A stretch of DNA of 64,000 nucleotides from positions 1 to 64,000 of the forward strand of contig DPJG01000022.1 in assembly GCA_003543135.1 (NCBI GenBank), given 5' to 3'. Numbering within the stretch: position 1 is the first letter of the stretch; each line of letters starts with the position of its first letter. A program made the position numbers and the translations under genes. This DNA is from Rheinheimera sp. Its GTDB lineage: Bacteria; Pseudomonadota; Gammaproteobacteria; Enterobacterales; Alteromonadaceae. The notes beneath the pieces were generated by a model. That model saw only the letters and a program-made list of their open reading frames with translations, was not told the DNA's origin and searched no databases. Shown one piece after another: positions 33,709-42,789 of the stretch.

Positions 33709-35802
33709 TTAGTTTTGCTCCTCTGCGGCGTCCGGCTGTTTCAGTGGATCAATAGCGTCCAGTTTTTGCTGAATTTCCGGTGGCAATTCACGGTCCTGAC
33801 CCCATACCGGCATTTGTGGTTTGTCGGTGTTTGGCATCAGCTTAATGCCGTCATCCTGGGCACTGAGCTGTTGGGCACGCATATAGTTGTATTTGCGCTG
33901 GCTGACTTCATTCATCACACCACCTTCCCGCATAATGGTGGGGCGGATAAATACCATCAGGTTGCGTTTTTTCTTCTCAGATTTATTCGAGCGGAATAAC
34001 TGGCCAATCAGCGGAATATCGCCAAGCAAAGGAACCTTGGACTCACTTTCCTGTACGTCTTCGTCAATCAGACCACCGAGCACCACAGTAGCGCCATCTT
34101 CGGCCATCACTGTGGTTTTAATTTCCCTTTTACTAACAATAGGGTTGCCTTCAATTTCACCGGCACGACCCGACACTTCCTGCTCTATCGTCAGCTTAAC
34201 GGCATTACCTTCGTTAATTTGTGGCGTGACTTTGAGCTTGATACCAATTTCCAGCCGGTCCAGCGTGGTAAAGGGGTTGGTGCCGCCTTGCCCCGGGCTG
34301 GTGGTGGTTTTAATCGGAATTTCTTCACCGACAATAAAATAAGATTCCTGGTTATCCAGGGTGGTGAGGTGCGGCGTGGCCAGGATATTGGAGTTACTGT
34401 CGCTGGTCACGGCTTGTAAAATCGCGCCCCAGTCGTTTTTGACAATGCCCAGTAAAGCACCATTTACACCCGATAGCGCCTGGCCGATATTGGTGTAATC
34501 AGGTTCTTGATCCGGAGTTTTGGTAGTTGTTCTGGTACCGTCAGGTGCAACTGTGGTTGTCTCTGTACCTTTTTGCGTACGGCCAACAGCTGCGGCACCT
34601 GCTGCCACAGTCGAAATAGGAATACCTGAGTTGGTAAACTGCTGCATACCCCCGGTTTCACTGATCCACTGCACACCCAGGTTAATACCTGAAGTCTCGC
34701 CAATTTCCACAATAATGGCTTCAACCAGTACCTGAGCACGGCGCACGTCAATCTGGCGGATCACATCTTCCAGGCTTCTGAGCATATCCGGCTGGGCTGT
34801 CACCACCACTGAGTTACTTTCGGTATGGCTTTCAATGCTGACATCACCCCGGCTGCTGCTGCGCGCTGCGCCCTGACCTGCCGCCTGACCTGCATTTTGC
34901 CCGGCAGCTGCAGCCACCATCGAATTACTGACACCCTGCAGCACCTTCACTAAGTCTTCGGCTTTGGCGTATTTCAGGTAATACACTCTGGTATTGCCCT
35001 GATTTTCCTGCTGTGCGTCCAGGCGTTTGACAATTTCCGCCACCCGCTGGCGTGCCTGTAACTCACCGGAAACAATGACACTGTTGGTGCGCTCGTCAGC
35101 AACAATTTTTGGAATTAAAAACTCAGGCTGATCGCCTTGGCCTTGTTTTTTATAGATATTGTCCAGAATGCGCACCACTTCACCGGCGGAGGCAAAACTG
35201 AGTTTAATAATTTCAATATCCTGGTTACCGGCTTTATCCACCCGCTGGATAATGTCGACCAGGCGATTGACCACTTCGGCCTGGCCCGTCATCATAATGA
35301 CGTTGGACGGGTCGTAGTTCACCACATGGCCACCACCGGCCTGGTCGGTAAACTGGCGTAACAACGGTGCTAACTCACGCACTGAAACGTTTTTCACCTG
35401 CACCACGCGGGTCACCATTTCATCGCCAATACCGCCGTTGGCGTCGCCCACCACCGGAATATTCGACATTTTGGCGTCTTTTTGCCGCACAACTTTCAGT
35501 ACACCACTTTTCATCTCCACCACTGAGAAGTCGTACACTTCCAGCACGTTCAGGAAAAACTGGTAATACTGCTGTTCATTCAGCATTTCATAAGAGCGCA
35601 CATTAATGCGGCCACGCACCTGCGGGTCGACAATAATGGTTTTGTTCAGGTTTTTGCCGACAATATTAATAAACTCATTAATTTCAGTGCCTTTAAAATT
35701 GGGCTGATATTCAACCGCAGCACTGAAAAAGCTCAGCAGGGCCAGCGCACCTGCGCCCAGCCACGACAACAAAGCCGGACGACGGATAGACTTTAAATTC
35801 AT
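33709..35802 (-). CDS. gspD: Type II secretion outer-membrane secretin GspD
   Basis: GspD forms the outer-membrane channel. A signal peptide is visible (LLSWLGAGALALLSFFSAA). The N0 domain (YQPNFKGTEINEFINIVGK) and repeated N1-N3 domains follow (DERTNSVIVSGELQARQRV). The secretin domain contains VQWISETGG and the closing VPLLGDIPLIGQLFRS. The 697-residue length is typical. The N3 loop carries an Ala/Gly/Gln-rich insert (AAAGQNAGQAAGQGAARSSS). It lies 27 bases after gspC. Confidence 0.97.
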   Translation of the reverse strand: MNLKSIRRPALLSWLGAGALALLSFFSAAVEYQPNFKGTEINEFINIVGKNLNKTIIVDPQVRGRINVRSYEMLNEQQYYQFFLNVLEVYDFSVVEMKSGVLKVVRQKDAKMSNIPVVGDANGGIGDEMVTRVVQVKNVSVRELAPLLRQFTDQAGGGHVVNYDPSNVIMMTGQAEVVNRLVDIIQRVDKAGNQDIEIIKLSFASAGEVVRILDNIYKKQGQGDQPEFLIPKIVADERTNSVIVSGELQARQRVAEIVKRLDAQQENQGNTRVYYLKYAKAEDLVKVLQGVSNSMVAAAAGQNAGQAAGQGAARSSSRGDVSIESHTESNSVVVTAQPDMLRSLEDVIRQIDVRRAQVLVEAIIVEIGETSGINLGVQWISETGGMQQFTNSGIPISTVAAGAAAVGRTQKGTETTTVAPDGTRTTTKTPDQEPDYTNIGQALSGVNGALLGIVKNDWGAILQAVTSDSNSNILATPHLTTLDNQESYFIVGEEIPIKTTTSPGQGGTNPFTTLDRLEIGIKLKVTPQINEGNAVKLTIEQEVSGRAGEIEGNPIVSKREIKTTVMAEDGATVVLGGLIDEDVQESESKVPLLGDIPLIGQLFRSNKSEKKKRNLMVFIRPTIMREGGVMNEVSQRKYNYMRAQQLSAQDDGIKLMPNTDKPQMPVWGQDRELPPEIQQKLDAIDPLKQPDAAEEQN

Positions 35803-35829
35803 TGGGTGTGAACCATTATTAGCTGATTG

Positions 35830-36768
35830 TTATTGTGACAGACTAAACAAAACATCTTTAATCTCACCGTCACGTTCCACTTTAATCGAGGCTTCTTTGG
35901 CCTCACGTAATTCGTTGATCAGGCCATAAGCCTGTTGCATGTCATCAAGCCGCACACCGTTAATTTCGATGGCAACGTCGTTGGGCATCAGCCCCATGCG
36001 GGCAAATAATTCCGGATCTTTGCCTGGTGTTAAGGCATAACCATACATCTGGCCATTACGATGGCGCGGAGTAATCCGAATATAATCAAAAAGTTTGGCC
36101 GGCTCTGCCAGCATCTCGCGGCGCACAGCAGCGATATCCTGCTGCGCCGGGCCATATTCCATCGGCTCAGGCATGGCCTGCACTTCCTGAATACCTTCGT
36201 TAAAAGCAGCGTTTTCAGCACTGAGTTGCTGATACTCCAGACCATCCAGCATCAGGGTTTCAAAACGGCCTGACACCTGCAGCAATACTCTGTCTTCCAG
36301 CACCTGTTTTAAGCTGGCATTGGTGCCTTCAATTTGTTCATCCACACCATAAACCTGTTCTACACCGTTACTTTCAATAATGGCGGTGCCTTGCTCGGGT
36401 TTATTTTTGGTGGCGACCACACCGGTCAGTTTTAAATTCAGACTGGTTTTTGGCGCATCTGTTGGGTTGGGTGCAGGTCTTGCCACCGGCTCTTCAGCTT
36501 TGGCCTGATACTGGCCAAATAAATGGGCAGCCAGCAGGGGTTCAATGGTGACAGATTCGTTGGATGCACTATTTGTGGCACTCATAACCTGCACCGGCGC
36601 GGCAGTTTCAGTTGGCCACAACATCCAGCTCAGCCTGGCTGCCAGCCAGGCTAACAGCAGCACCAGCACCAGAGTGCAAAACAGGTTCAGCTGTTTGACT
36701 GGTATCCGCTGGTAGAGGCGTATCAGCTCAGCAGGAAGTTCATGTCGGGAGAGAGAGGGCCAATTCAT
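35830..36768 (-). CDS. gspC: Type II secretion inner-membrane protein GspC
   Basis: GspC connects the inner platform to the secretin. The 312 residues have one membrane segment (LFCTLVLVLLLAWLAARL) and a homology region (LNLKLTGVVATKNKPEQGTA). A C-terminal PDZ domain contains YALTPGKDPELFARMGLMPN and VAIEINGVRLDD. It is the first gene of the gspC-N operon, with a promoter at 36799-36827. No gspO (prepilin peptidase), gspA or gspB is in the window. Confidence 0.95.
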   Translation of the reverse strand: MNWPSLSRHELPAELIRLYQRIPVKQLNLFCTLVLVLLLAWLAARLSWMLWPTETAAPVQVMSATNSASNESVTIEPLLAAHLFGQYQAKAEEPVARPAPNPTDAPKTSLNLKLTGVVATKNKPEQGTAIIESNGVEQVYGVDEQIEGTNASLKQVLEDRVLLQVSGRFETLMLDGLEYQQLSAENAAFNEGIQEVQAMPEPMEYGPAQQDIAAVRREMLAEPAKLFDYIRITPRHRNGQMYGYALTPGKDPELFARMGLMPNDVAIEINGVRLDDMQQAYGLINELREAKEASIKVERDGEIKDVLFSLSQ

Positions 36769-36798
36769 CTTTTCTAATTCTTTTTTTAACCAAAATTC

Positions 36799-36827
36799 AT
36801 CTTACTCAGTTGCTCTGGTATCAACAA
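36799..36827 (-). promoter_or_regulatory. gsp operon promoter
   Basis: On the minus strand TTGTTG (36822-36827) and TAAGAT (36799-36804) are 17 bases apart and lie about 30-60 bases before the gspC ATG. Confidence 0.6.
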
Positions 36828-36922
36828 GAGCAGGCTGAAAATTTACCAAATGATAACAAGTGCCGGCTAGAGGCCAACTAAGCTTTATGTTAAGGTCGCG
36901 CCTGCTTTTTTGGGAGACGCCA

Positions 36923-37336
36923 ATGTCACACTCTAACGCAAATCCGAACAATACCACAGCCGTATTACGTTTAGATAAATGGTTGTGGGCATGCCGTTTT
37001 TATAAAACCCGTAGTCTGGCAAAAGACATGATTGATGGTGGGAAAGTTCAGTATAATGGCCAACGTTGTAAGGCCAGCAAAAACGTTGAAATTGGTGCCA
37101 CCATCAGATTAACCCAGGGCACGGATGAAAAAACTGTGGTGGTGCGGGCTTTATCAGACCAACGTCTGGCTGCGCCACTGGCACAACAACTTTATGAAGA
37201 AACCGCTGAAAGTGTGCAGCAGCGCGCCGAGCGGGCCGAACTTCGCAAACTGAATTTGTTGTTTGCGCCTCATCCGGACAGCAAACCAGACAAAAAAATG
37301 CGGCGGCAATTATTGCTGCTCAAATCGCAACAATGA
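36923..37336 (+). CDS. hslR: Ribosome-associated heat shock protein HslR (Hsp15)
   Basis: Hsp15 binds stalled 50S subunits that carry a peptidyl-tRNA. The S4 RNA-binding domain opens VLRLDKWLWACRFYKTRSLA and continues MIDGGKVQYNGQRCKASK. A basic C-terminal tail follows. The start at 36923 (MSHSNANPN) has a GGGAG ribosome site and gives 137 residues; the open frame runs 21 codons upstream. hslO follows after 7 bases, as in E. coli. Confidence 0.95.
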   Translation: MSHSNANPNNTTAVLRLDKWLWACRFYKTRSLAKDMIDGGKVQYNGQRCKASKNVEIGATIRLTQGTDEKTVVVRALSDQRLAAPLAQQLYEETAESVQQRAERAELRKLNLLFAPHPDSKPDKKMRRQLLLLKSQQ

Positions 37337-37343
37337 GGGTGTT

Positions 37344-38195
37344 ATGAGTCAATCTGATCAACTGGTTCGTTTTTTATTCCGCGAAAAAGACGTGCGCGGA
37401 GAAATAGTACAGGTGGCTGCCAGCCTGGATCTGATGTTGCAGAATCATCAATATGCCCAGCCGGTGAAACAATTACTGGCCGAACTGGTGGCCGCCACCA
37501 GTTTATTAACCGCCACCTTAAAATTTGAAGGCCAGATTGCGGTGCAAATTCAGGGTGATGGCCCGGTCAAATTTGCCGCCGTCAACGGCAATAATAAACA
37601 GCAGTTCCGCGGTGTAGTGCGGATGCAAAGTGAAGTGACAGGCGACAGTTTCCTTGAGCTGATTGGTCAGGGGTTTTTACTGGTGACAATCACGCCGGAT
37701 CAGGGCGAGCGGTATCAGGGCGTGATCCCTGTCACCGGCAACAGCCTGTCTGAAACACTGGAAGCTTATTTTAACCAGTCTGAGCAGTTGCCCACCCGCA
37801 TTTATCTGCACACCGATATTGGCGAAGTGCATAACAAAGCCGCAGGTTTGCTGTTGCAGGTACTGCCGGTGGATCAGGACAAAGCCAAGCATGACTTTGC
37901 TGAGCTGGAACAGCTGACCGATACCATCACAGCCGAAGAACTGCTGACCTTAGCACCGGAAGATATGTTGTACCGTTTATTCCACCAGGAAGTGGTGGAA
38001 TTGTTTCCGGCACAGAAGGTTGAGTTTGTCTGTGGTTGTTCACGCGACAAATGTGAAGCAGCCATTATCAGCCTGGGCCAGGCCGCTATTGAAGAACATA
38101 TTGCCGAAGGCAAACTGGATATCAGCTGCGAATATTGCAACACCACTTATCATTTTGACAGCAATGCGTTGATCCAGCTGGCGAGAAAATTCTAA
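37344..38195 (+). CDS. hslO: Redox-regulated chaperone Hsp33 (HslO)
   Basis: Hsp33 is activated by oxidative unfolding. The 283 residues open DQLVRFLFREKDVRGEIV and contain the linker and four zinc cysteines, in CGCSRDKC and CEYC. The start at 37344 has a GAGGGTG ribosome site. It is co-transcribed with hslR. A bidirectional terminator follows, facing the convergent subtilase gene. Confidence 0.96.
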   Translation: MSQSDQLVRFLFREKDVRGEIVQVAASLDLMLQNHQYAQPVKQLLAELVAATSLLTATLKFEGQIAVQIQGDGPVKFAAVNGNNKQQFRGVVRMQSEVTGDSFLELIGQGFLLVTITPDQGERYQGVIPVTGNSLSETLEAYFNQSEQLPTRIYLHTDIGEVHNKAAGLLLQVLPVDQDKAKHDFAELEQLTDTITAEELLTLAPEDMLYRLFHQEVVELFPAQKVEFVCGCSRDKCEAAIISLGQAAIEEHIAEGKLDISCEYCNTTYHFDSNALIQLARKF

Positions 38196-38246
38196 GCCAC
38201 AACTGTGAAGTCTGTATCTGCTGTGTTGTGTTCAGCATCAGGCAGA

Positions 38247-38276
38247 AAAAAAGCCAGTCAGATGACTGGCTTTTTT
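38247..38276. terminator. Bidirectional terminator between hslO and the subtilase
   Basis: AAAAAAGCCAGTCA and TGACTGGCTTTTTT form a perfect stem with T runs on both strands. Confidence 0.93.
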
Positions 38277-38305
38277 ATTACTGACAAAAATGTCAGTGTT
38301 TTATC

Positions 38306-41300
38306 TTAACGCTGGCGACGACGTAACAGCGCCAGTGGCAGTAACAATAAGCTGAACCAACCCATAGAGCCGCTTGATTTCTTCTCGATGGTGACACTGC
38401 TGGTGGCTGCATCAGAAGTTAAACCGGCAGAGTCAGTGGCTGTCACTGTCAGATTCACTGTACCTGCATCACCTTTGATCAGAGTACGGGTCAGTACAAT
38501 CTTACCGTCCGCATAAGCAAAGATGGATGGAGATACAGTAAAGCTACGGGCAGTTGCACCTGCTTCACGCACCTGAGTCACCACGTTGGCAACCACAGTA
38601 CCTGCAGTGCTGCCTTGTGGCAGTGTTGCATTGACGGTTTGCAGTTGAACTGTTGGTTTTTCGTCGGCAATGTTGCTGATGTTTACAGTTACGCTGGTTG
38701 GTGCTGAAGTAGCGCCCTGGCTATTGATAGCAACAACTTCCAGCACTGCACTGGTGGCACCTGTGTCATAGTTCAGACCTGCAGTGTTTTTCACCACAAT
38801 ACGGCCATCTTTTTCCAGATGAATTGCCGAGTTGTTGCTGCCTGCCAGATAGAACTCAACTACAGGTTCGTTGTAATCAAACTCAGTGGTCAGCTGTCCA
38901 ATCACAGTACCGGCGGCTGCATTTTCGGCCACGCTGAAAGTGCGGTTGCTGATTACCGGCGCTTTACCTGTAGCACTGGTGTCACCGGCAAACAGGGCGT
39001 CACCCGCGTCTGATAACAGCGCAAAACCAGTCACACCGTCTGCAACTTTAACATCCAGTGCCACTTCACCACCTGCAGGCACAACGCTGACAGGTTTACC
39101 ACCTGAGGTCATCACTGCATCAACAGCACCCACTGTCAGTTTGGCTTTGGCAACAACCATATCATCTGCCGGTACACCTGAACCCAGACCAATGGCAAAA
39201 CCGTTGTTGATAGTACGGTAACGCAGTGTCACATTCTGACCAATGCTGCTGGCTGTTAAACCTACATGATCAAAACATGCACTTAAAGTGACATTACGCT
39301 GACCTGTGGCATGGAACATATTGCCAACAAAACCACTCAGTGTTGGGTAAGGTGTGGCAAAAGTAACCATTAAACCAGCCGGATTGTTGGCATTCAGGCG
39401 GCTATATAACAGCGAGTCCATTTTATAGTCGTAGACACCGTCGTTGTTCACATCCAGATCCACACCGGTGTTAGCCTGTAACAGGTGGTTCAGGCCGTTT
39501 TCCAGCGTCAGGGTTGGCGCCAGTAAATAACCTGAAGGACACAAGCTGGTTGGTACTTCCAGCACATCTAAGGATGCAGCACGGATATCGTGTGTCACGT
39601 TTTCTTTGGCATCAGTGGCAATTAACTGAGTAGCATACACTTCAGCATCTTTGGCACTGCTGTTTCTCACCACCAGTGCAGCTTTACCATCAACAATTTT
39701 GTTTTCTACTGACAGTTGAGCCACAGCTTTTGGCAGCACGTGGTAAACCAGGTGCAGGTCATAATCACCAGTCACTGTCGGATCATCAAAGACCAGCGCA
39801 CCGTCAAATTCTACTTTGGTTAAGGCCGCATCTTTTTCCTGTGTTGGCGTGGTGTTTTCCAGGCCCCATGCTGGTAATTTTTGCGGGTTGATGGTCAGGC
39901 TGACGTCAAACTTGGTCACTTGTCCCGGCTGCACTGTAACAGATGCAGGGAAAGACCAGCTCAGTGCACCTGTGGCTGTATCTTCCGCAAAACGGTCTTT
40001 GATACGCAGGTTATAGGTTCTGGCTGTGGTGCTGAAGTTTTTCAGCGTCACGGTTTTTTTCAGGGTGGTGGTTTTGGTTAAATTCACCAGACCAAAAGAC
40101 AGAGCCGCCTGTTGGGTATCAAAGGCGGTGTCGTCAACCCAGGCTGCAACCGGCAGTTTCACTGCTTTGTCTACATCCACTAAACCAGCACCAATGGCTG
40201 AAATAGGCGCCAGTTTGGCTTCCGGATGTTTAGCCGGCAGGTTGTAAACCTCCGGGTTTGCCGTGTTCATCAGGGTTGCTTTGACTTCCTGCGCAGTGCG
40301 GTTTGGCAATGCCTGACGTAACAGCGCAGCAGCGCCGGCGGTAATTGGGCCTGAGAACGAAGTCCCTGAGTTTGGTGCTGTTTTATCACCTGTACCTACA
40401 GCCGCCATAATAATGTTGGTGCCTGGTGCCGTAATTTCAGGTTTTAATAAACCTTGCATTGAAGGGCCGCGCGACGTGAAAGTTGCAATACCACCGGCTG
40501 ATGGGAAAGATACAGTAGACACACTGTAAGTGACCGCACCTTTTGCCAGCTCGGCTTTCACCGCATTACCGTCTTCCAACGAAATACCCACTGAAGGGAT
40601 AGTGACCAGCGGATCAGCGCCACCGGCATTGGTTGGGCCTGCGCCAGCCGCATTGTTGGCAATAATGACAAATTTAGCGCCGGCATTTTGTGCATTCAGC
40701 ACTTTTTGTGTGAAGTTACAGGTACCACGGTCTACCAGCACCGCTTTGCCTTCTAATGACTTTTCAGCAAATGGGTCGCAGCCAAGCGGATTGGCATCAA
40801 CCCGCACCAGCGGCGCTGAAGTTTGATCAAAGCTGAACACCGCATCTTTGTTAAAGCCTGAAGCGACCATCGCAATTTTTTTACCAGCAATAGTGCTGTT
40901 GGTAAAAGCTGTGCCAACGCCGGTCGGGTGTGTCATAGCACCAACAGACAATGCATTTGGTGTGGTGCTCGGACCGCCAACACGGAATGGGTTCGGGCCG
41001 TCATTACCGGCAGAAATCACCATATTTACGCCAAGTTTGGCGGCTTGCTGAATTGCAAACTGAGTACCGCTGACTGCTGTGGCAGAACCAAACTGGCCAC
41101 CTAAAGACATATTCACCACATTGACGCGGTCCGTGATATCACCATCACCGTTCGGGTCCATCGACGCATCTAACGCAGCTAACTGCGCCGCACCAGGGCA
41201 GGTACCGGTACAAACGGTATAAGCATAAAGTTCGGCTTCAGGCGCTACCGCCAGCACTGAACTGGCTACAAAGGTACCGTGGCCACCTGTTCTTGGGTCT

Positions 41301-41989
41301 AATGGGTTACCGTCATTGTTGATAAAGTCATAACCACCTAACACCCGACCCTGTGGCCAACTTGGTGCTACGGCAAGATTCTGCGCATCATAAGCTGCCA
41401 CAGTACCTGCGCCGCCCATGGCTTTATGGGTGTAATCCACACCGCTGTCTAACACGGCAACACGTACACCTTTACCTGTCACTGTACCGGCGCTGATTAA
41501 GGCTTTGGCTTTAATGTAGTCAACACTGGGGGCCAGCATTGGCTTGCTGTCGAAGACCGGATAAATAGCTTCAACCTGAGGATTTTGCTGCAGTGCATCT
41601 AATGCAGATTGTGAAGCGCGAACCACTATACCTGCCGCCAGGTTACGGGTAGAAGCCAGTACTTCAGCATCGCGGTCCAGTTGTTGTAATTCAGCTGTTA
41701 CTTGTTGCTGCGCATCAGCAATAGATAACTGGGCTGTTTGCAGCCCTGCTGCGTCCACGCCTTTTGACGCTAAGTCAGCCAAACCGGCTGAACGTAACAC
41801 CACATAATAAGAAGAAGGCTGAACCTGCTGATCATCGACCAACAACTGCTGAGGTGCAGTTTGTTCACCAATCAGGTCCGTCGCCAGCGCCGTTCCCATC
41901 CGATATTGTTCAAGCGTTGCAGCAGACAGGCCGCTGGATACGGCCAGCCCGACGGCTGTCGCCAGCGCTGTTTTATAGATTTGTTTCAT
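38306..41989 (-). CDS. Secreted subtilisin-like serine protease with PA domain and GlyGly-CTERM-like tail
   Basis: This 1227-residue S8-family protease is probably extracellular. A signal peptide (residues 1-24) is followed by an inhibitor-like propeptide (about 58-150). The catalytic triad is Asp181 (VAVLDSGVDYTHKA), His237 (GGHGTF) and Ser544 (GTSFSGP), with the oxyanion Asn329 in SAGNDGP. A protease-associated domain is inserted at about 390-490 (GTCNFTQKVLNAQNAGAKF). After the catalytic core come beta-sandwich domains and cadherin-like repeats (NRTFSVAENAAAGTVIGQL). The C-terminus, GSMGWFSLLLLPLALLRRRQ, is a Gly motif, membrane segment and Arg cluster of the GlyGly-CTERM type, known as rhombosortase substrates that use type II secretion. 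The ATG has GGAGG upstream. It splits hslO from pckA relative to E. coli. Confidence 0.92.
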   Translation of the reverse strand: MKQIYKTALATAVGLAVSSGLSAATLEQYRMGTALATDLIGEQTAPQQLLVDDQQVQPSSYYVVLRSAGLADLASKGVDAAGLQTAQLSIADAQQQVTAELQQLDRDAEVLASTRNLAAGIVVRASQSALDALQQNPQVEAIYPVFDSKPMLAPSVDYIKAKALISAGTVTGKGVRVAVLDSGVDYTHKAMGGAGTVAAYDAQNLAVAPSWPQGRVLGGYDFINNDGNPLDPRTGGHGTFVASSVLAVAPEAELYAYTVCTGTCPGAAQLAALDASMDPNGDGDITDRVNVVNMSLGGQFGSATAVSGTQFAIQQAAKLGVNMVISAGNDGPNPFRVGGPSTTPNALSVGAMTHPTGVGTAFTNSTIAGKKIAMVASGFNKDAVFSFDQTSAPLVRVDANPLGCDPFAEKSLEGKAVLVDRGTCNFTQKVLNAQNAGAKFVIIANNAAGAGPTNAGGADPLVTIPSVGISLEDGNAVKAELAKGAVTYSVSTVSFPSAGGIATFTSRGPSMQGLLKPEITAPGTNIIMAAVGTGDKTAPNSGTSFSGPITAGAAALLRQALPNRTAQEVKATLMNTANPEVYNLPAKHPEAKLAPISAIGAGLVDVDKAVKLPVAAWVDDTAFDTQQAALSFGLVNLTKTTTLKKTVTLKNFSTTARTYNLRIKDRFAEDTATGALSWSFPASVTVQPGQVTKFDVSLTINPQKLPAWGLENTTPTQEKDAALTKVEFDGALVFDDPTVTGDYDLHLVYHVLPKAVAQLSVENKIVDGKAALVVRNSSAKDAEVYATQLIATDAKENVTHDIRAASLDVLEVPTSLCPSGYLLAPTLTLENGLNHLLQANTGVDLDVNNDGVYDYKMDSLLYSRLNANNPAGLMVTFATPYPTLSGFVGNMFHATGQRNVTLSACFDHVGLTASSIGQNVTLRYRTINNGFAIGLGSGVPADDMVVAKAKLTVGAVDAVMTSGGKPVSVVPAGGEVALDVKVADGVTGFALLSDAGDALFAGDTSATGKAPVISNRTFSVAENAAAGTVIGQLTTEFDYNEPVVEFYLAGSNNSAIHLEKDGRIVVKNTAGLNYDTGATSAVLEVVAINSQGATSAPTSVTVNISNIADEKPTVQLQTVNATLPQGSTAGTVVANVVTQVREAGATARSFTVSPSIFAYADGKIVLTRTLIKGDAGTVNLTVTATDSAGLTSDAATSSVTIEKKSSGSMGWFSLLLLPLALLRRRQR

Positions 41990-42789
41990 GTTTCCTCCAG
42001 AAGGATTTTTTGGACTTTTGTTGCATTCGCCAGGTCTTTGCCTGGGTGTTATTTTTTATGTAAAACGAAAATTTGTTTGTCAGGCCAATGGCAAATACCA
42101 TCAACCTGATGAATAAGCTCACTATTGTTATTGCCTCAGCGGGAACAAACATGCAGTAGCTGATTAAATGTAAAGGAAGGCAGAGCGGTCATCCCTCACA
42201 TTTATAAATTCATTTAGTAAATAAATGACAAAAACTTTACACATGTATTCTTGCTGGCGTCAATGATGCGCCGGGCAGACCAGCCACCGCTCATCTCATT
42301 TTTTTACTGACTGTCGCAAGCCAGCAGCTGTATGCTTGCCGGAAATTGCCAGCAAATAAAGCAGAGTCATAGTCACATCGCCAGTTATTGTGTGCATAAA
42401 GCGGCTGAAAGTGCTGTGATTGCTGCCGGTTGGCAGGAAATAGCGTTATAAACCAAGAGCGTTGCCTGGCCGACAGCTGATGTACATAATTATGTGCAGT
42501 TTCTGCTATTTTATCTGCTTTAGATTTTTTCATTCAGCACTTTTCCATCAGTCTGCTGAATTTGTAAGTCAGGCTGTAATAAAAAACAACAACATTCAGC
42601 TGCGCCCAACAAGAATGCATAAAAATGCAGATGAATATTCAAGATCACGCTATTTTTTGCCAGCATAGGCATATTCTAGTCGTACCATTCAAATTTTCTG
42701 TCGCCGAAACTGTCCAGTTACAGTAGAATAGCCTGAAATCATTTACTGCCTACAACACAAACTCTGTACCCCCAAGGAGTCAGCTGATA
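41990..42789. other. Long intergenic region between the divergent subtilase and pckA
   Basis: About 800 bases. It is AT-rich near 42180-42250, where TCATTTA-GTAAA-TAAATGA (42210-42228) forms a hairpin; this may be upstream control DNA of the subtilase. A weak minus-strand frame lies at 42291-42533. TGTACATAATTATGTGCA (42481-42498) is a near-perfect 18-base palindrome. The pckA promoter should lie within the last 130 bases, but no clear -35/-10 pair was found. Confidence 0.5.
42291..42533 (-). CDS. Doubtful 80-residue hypothetical ORF
   Basis: The frame begins ATG with only a weak purine-rich upstream sequence (GGAAAAG). The product starts MKKSKADKIAETAHNY and is rich in Gln, Trp and aromatic residues, with no family I recognise. 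It fills a gap between divergent genes, which is its main support. It may be non-coding. Confidence 0.25.
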   Translation of the reverse strand: MKKSKADKIAETAHNYVHQLSARQRSWFITLFPANRQQSQHFQPLYAHNNWRCDYDSALFAGNFRQAYSCWLATVSKKMR

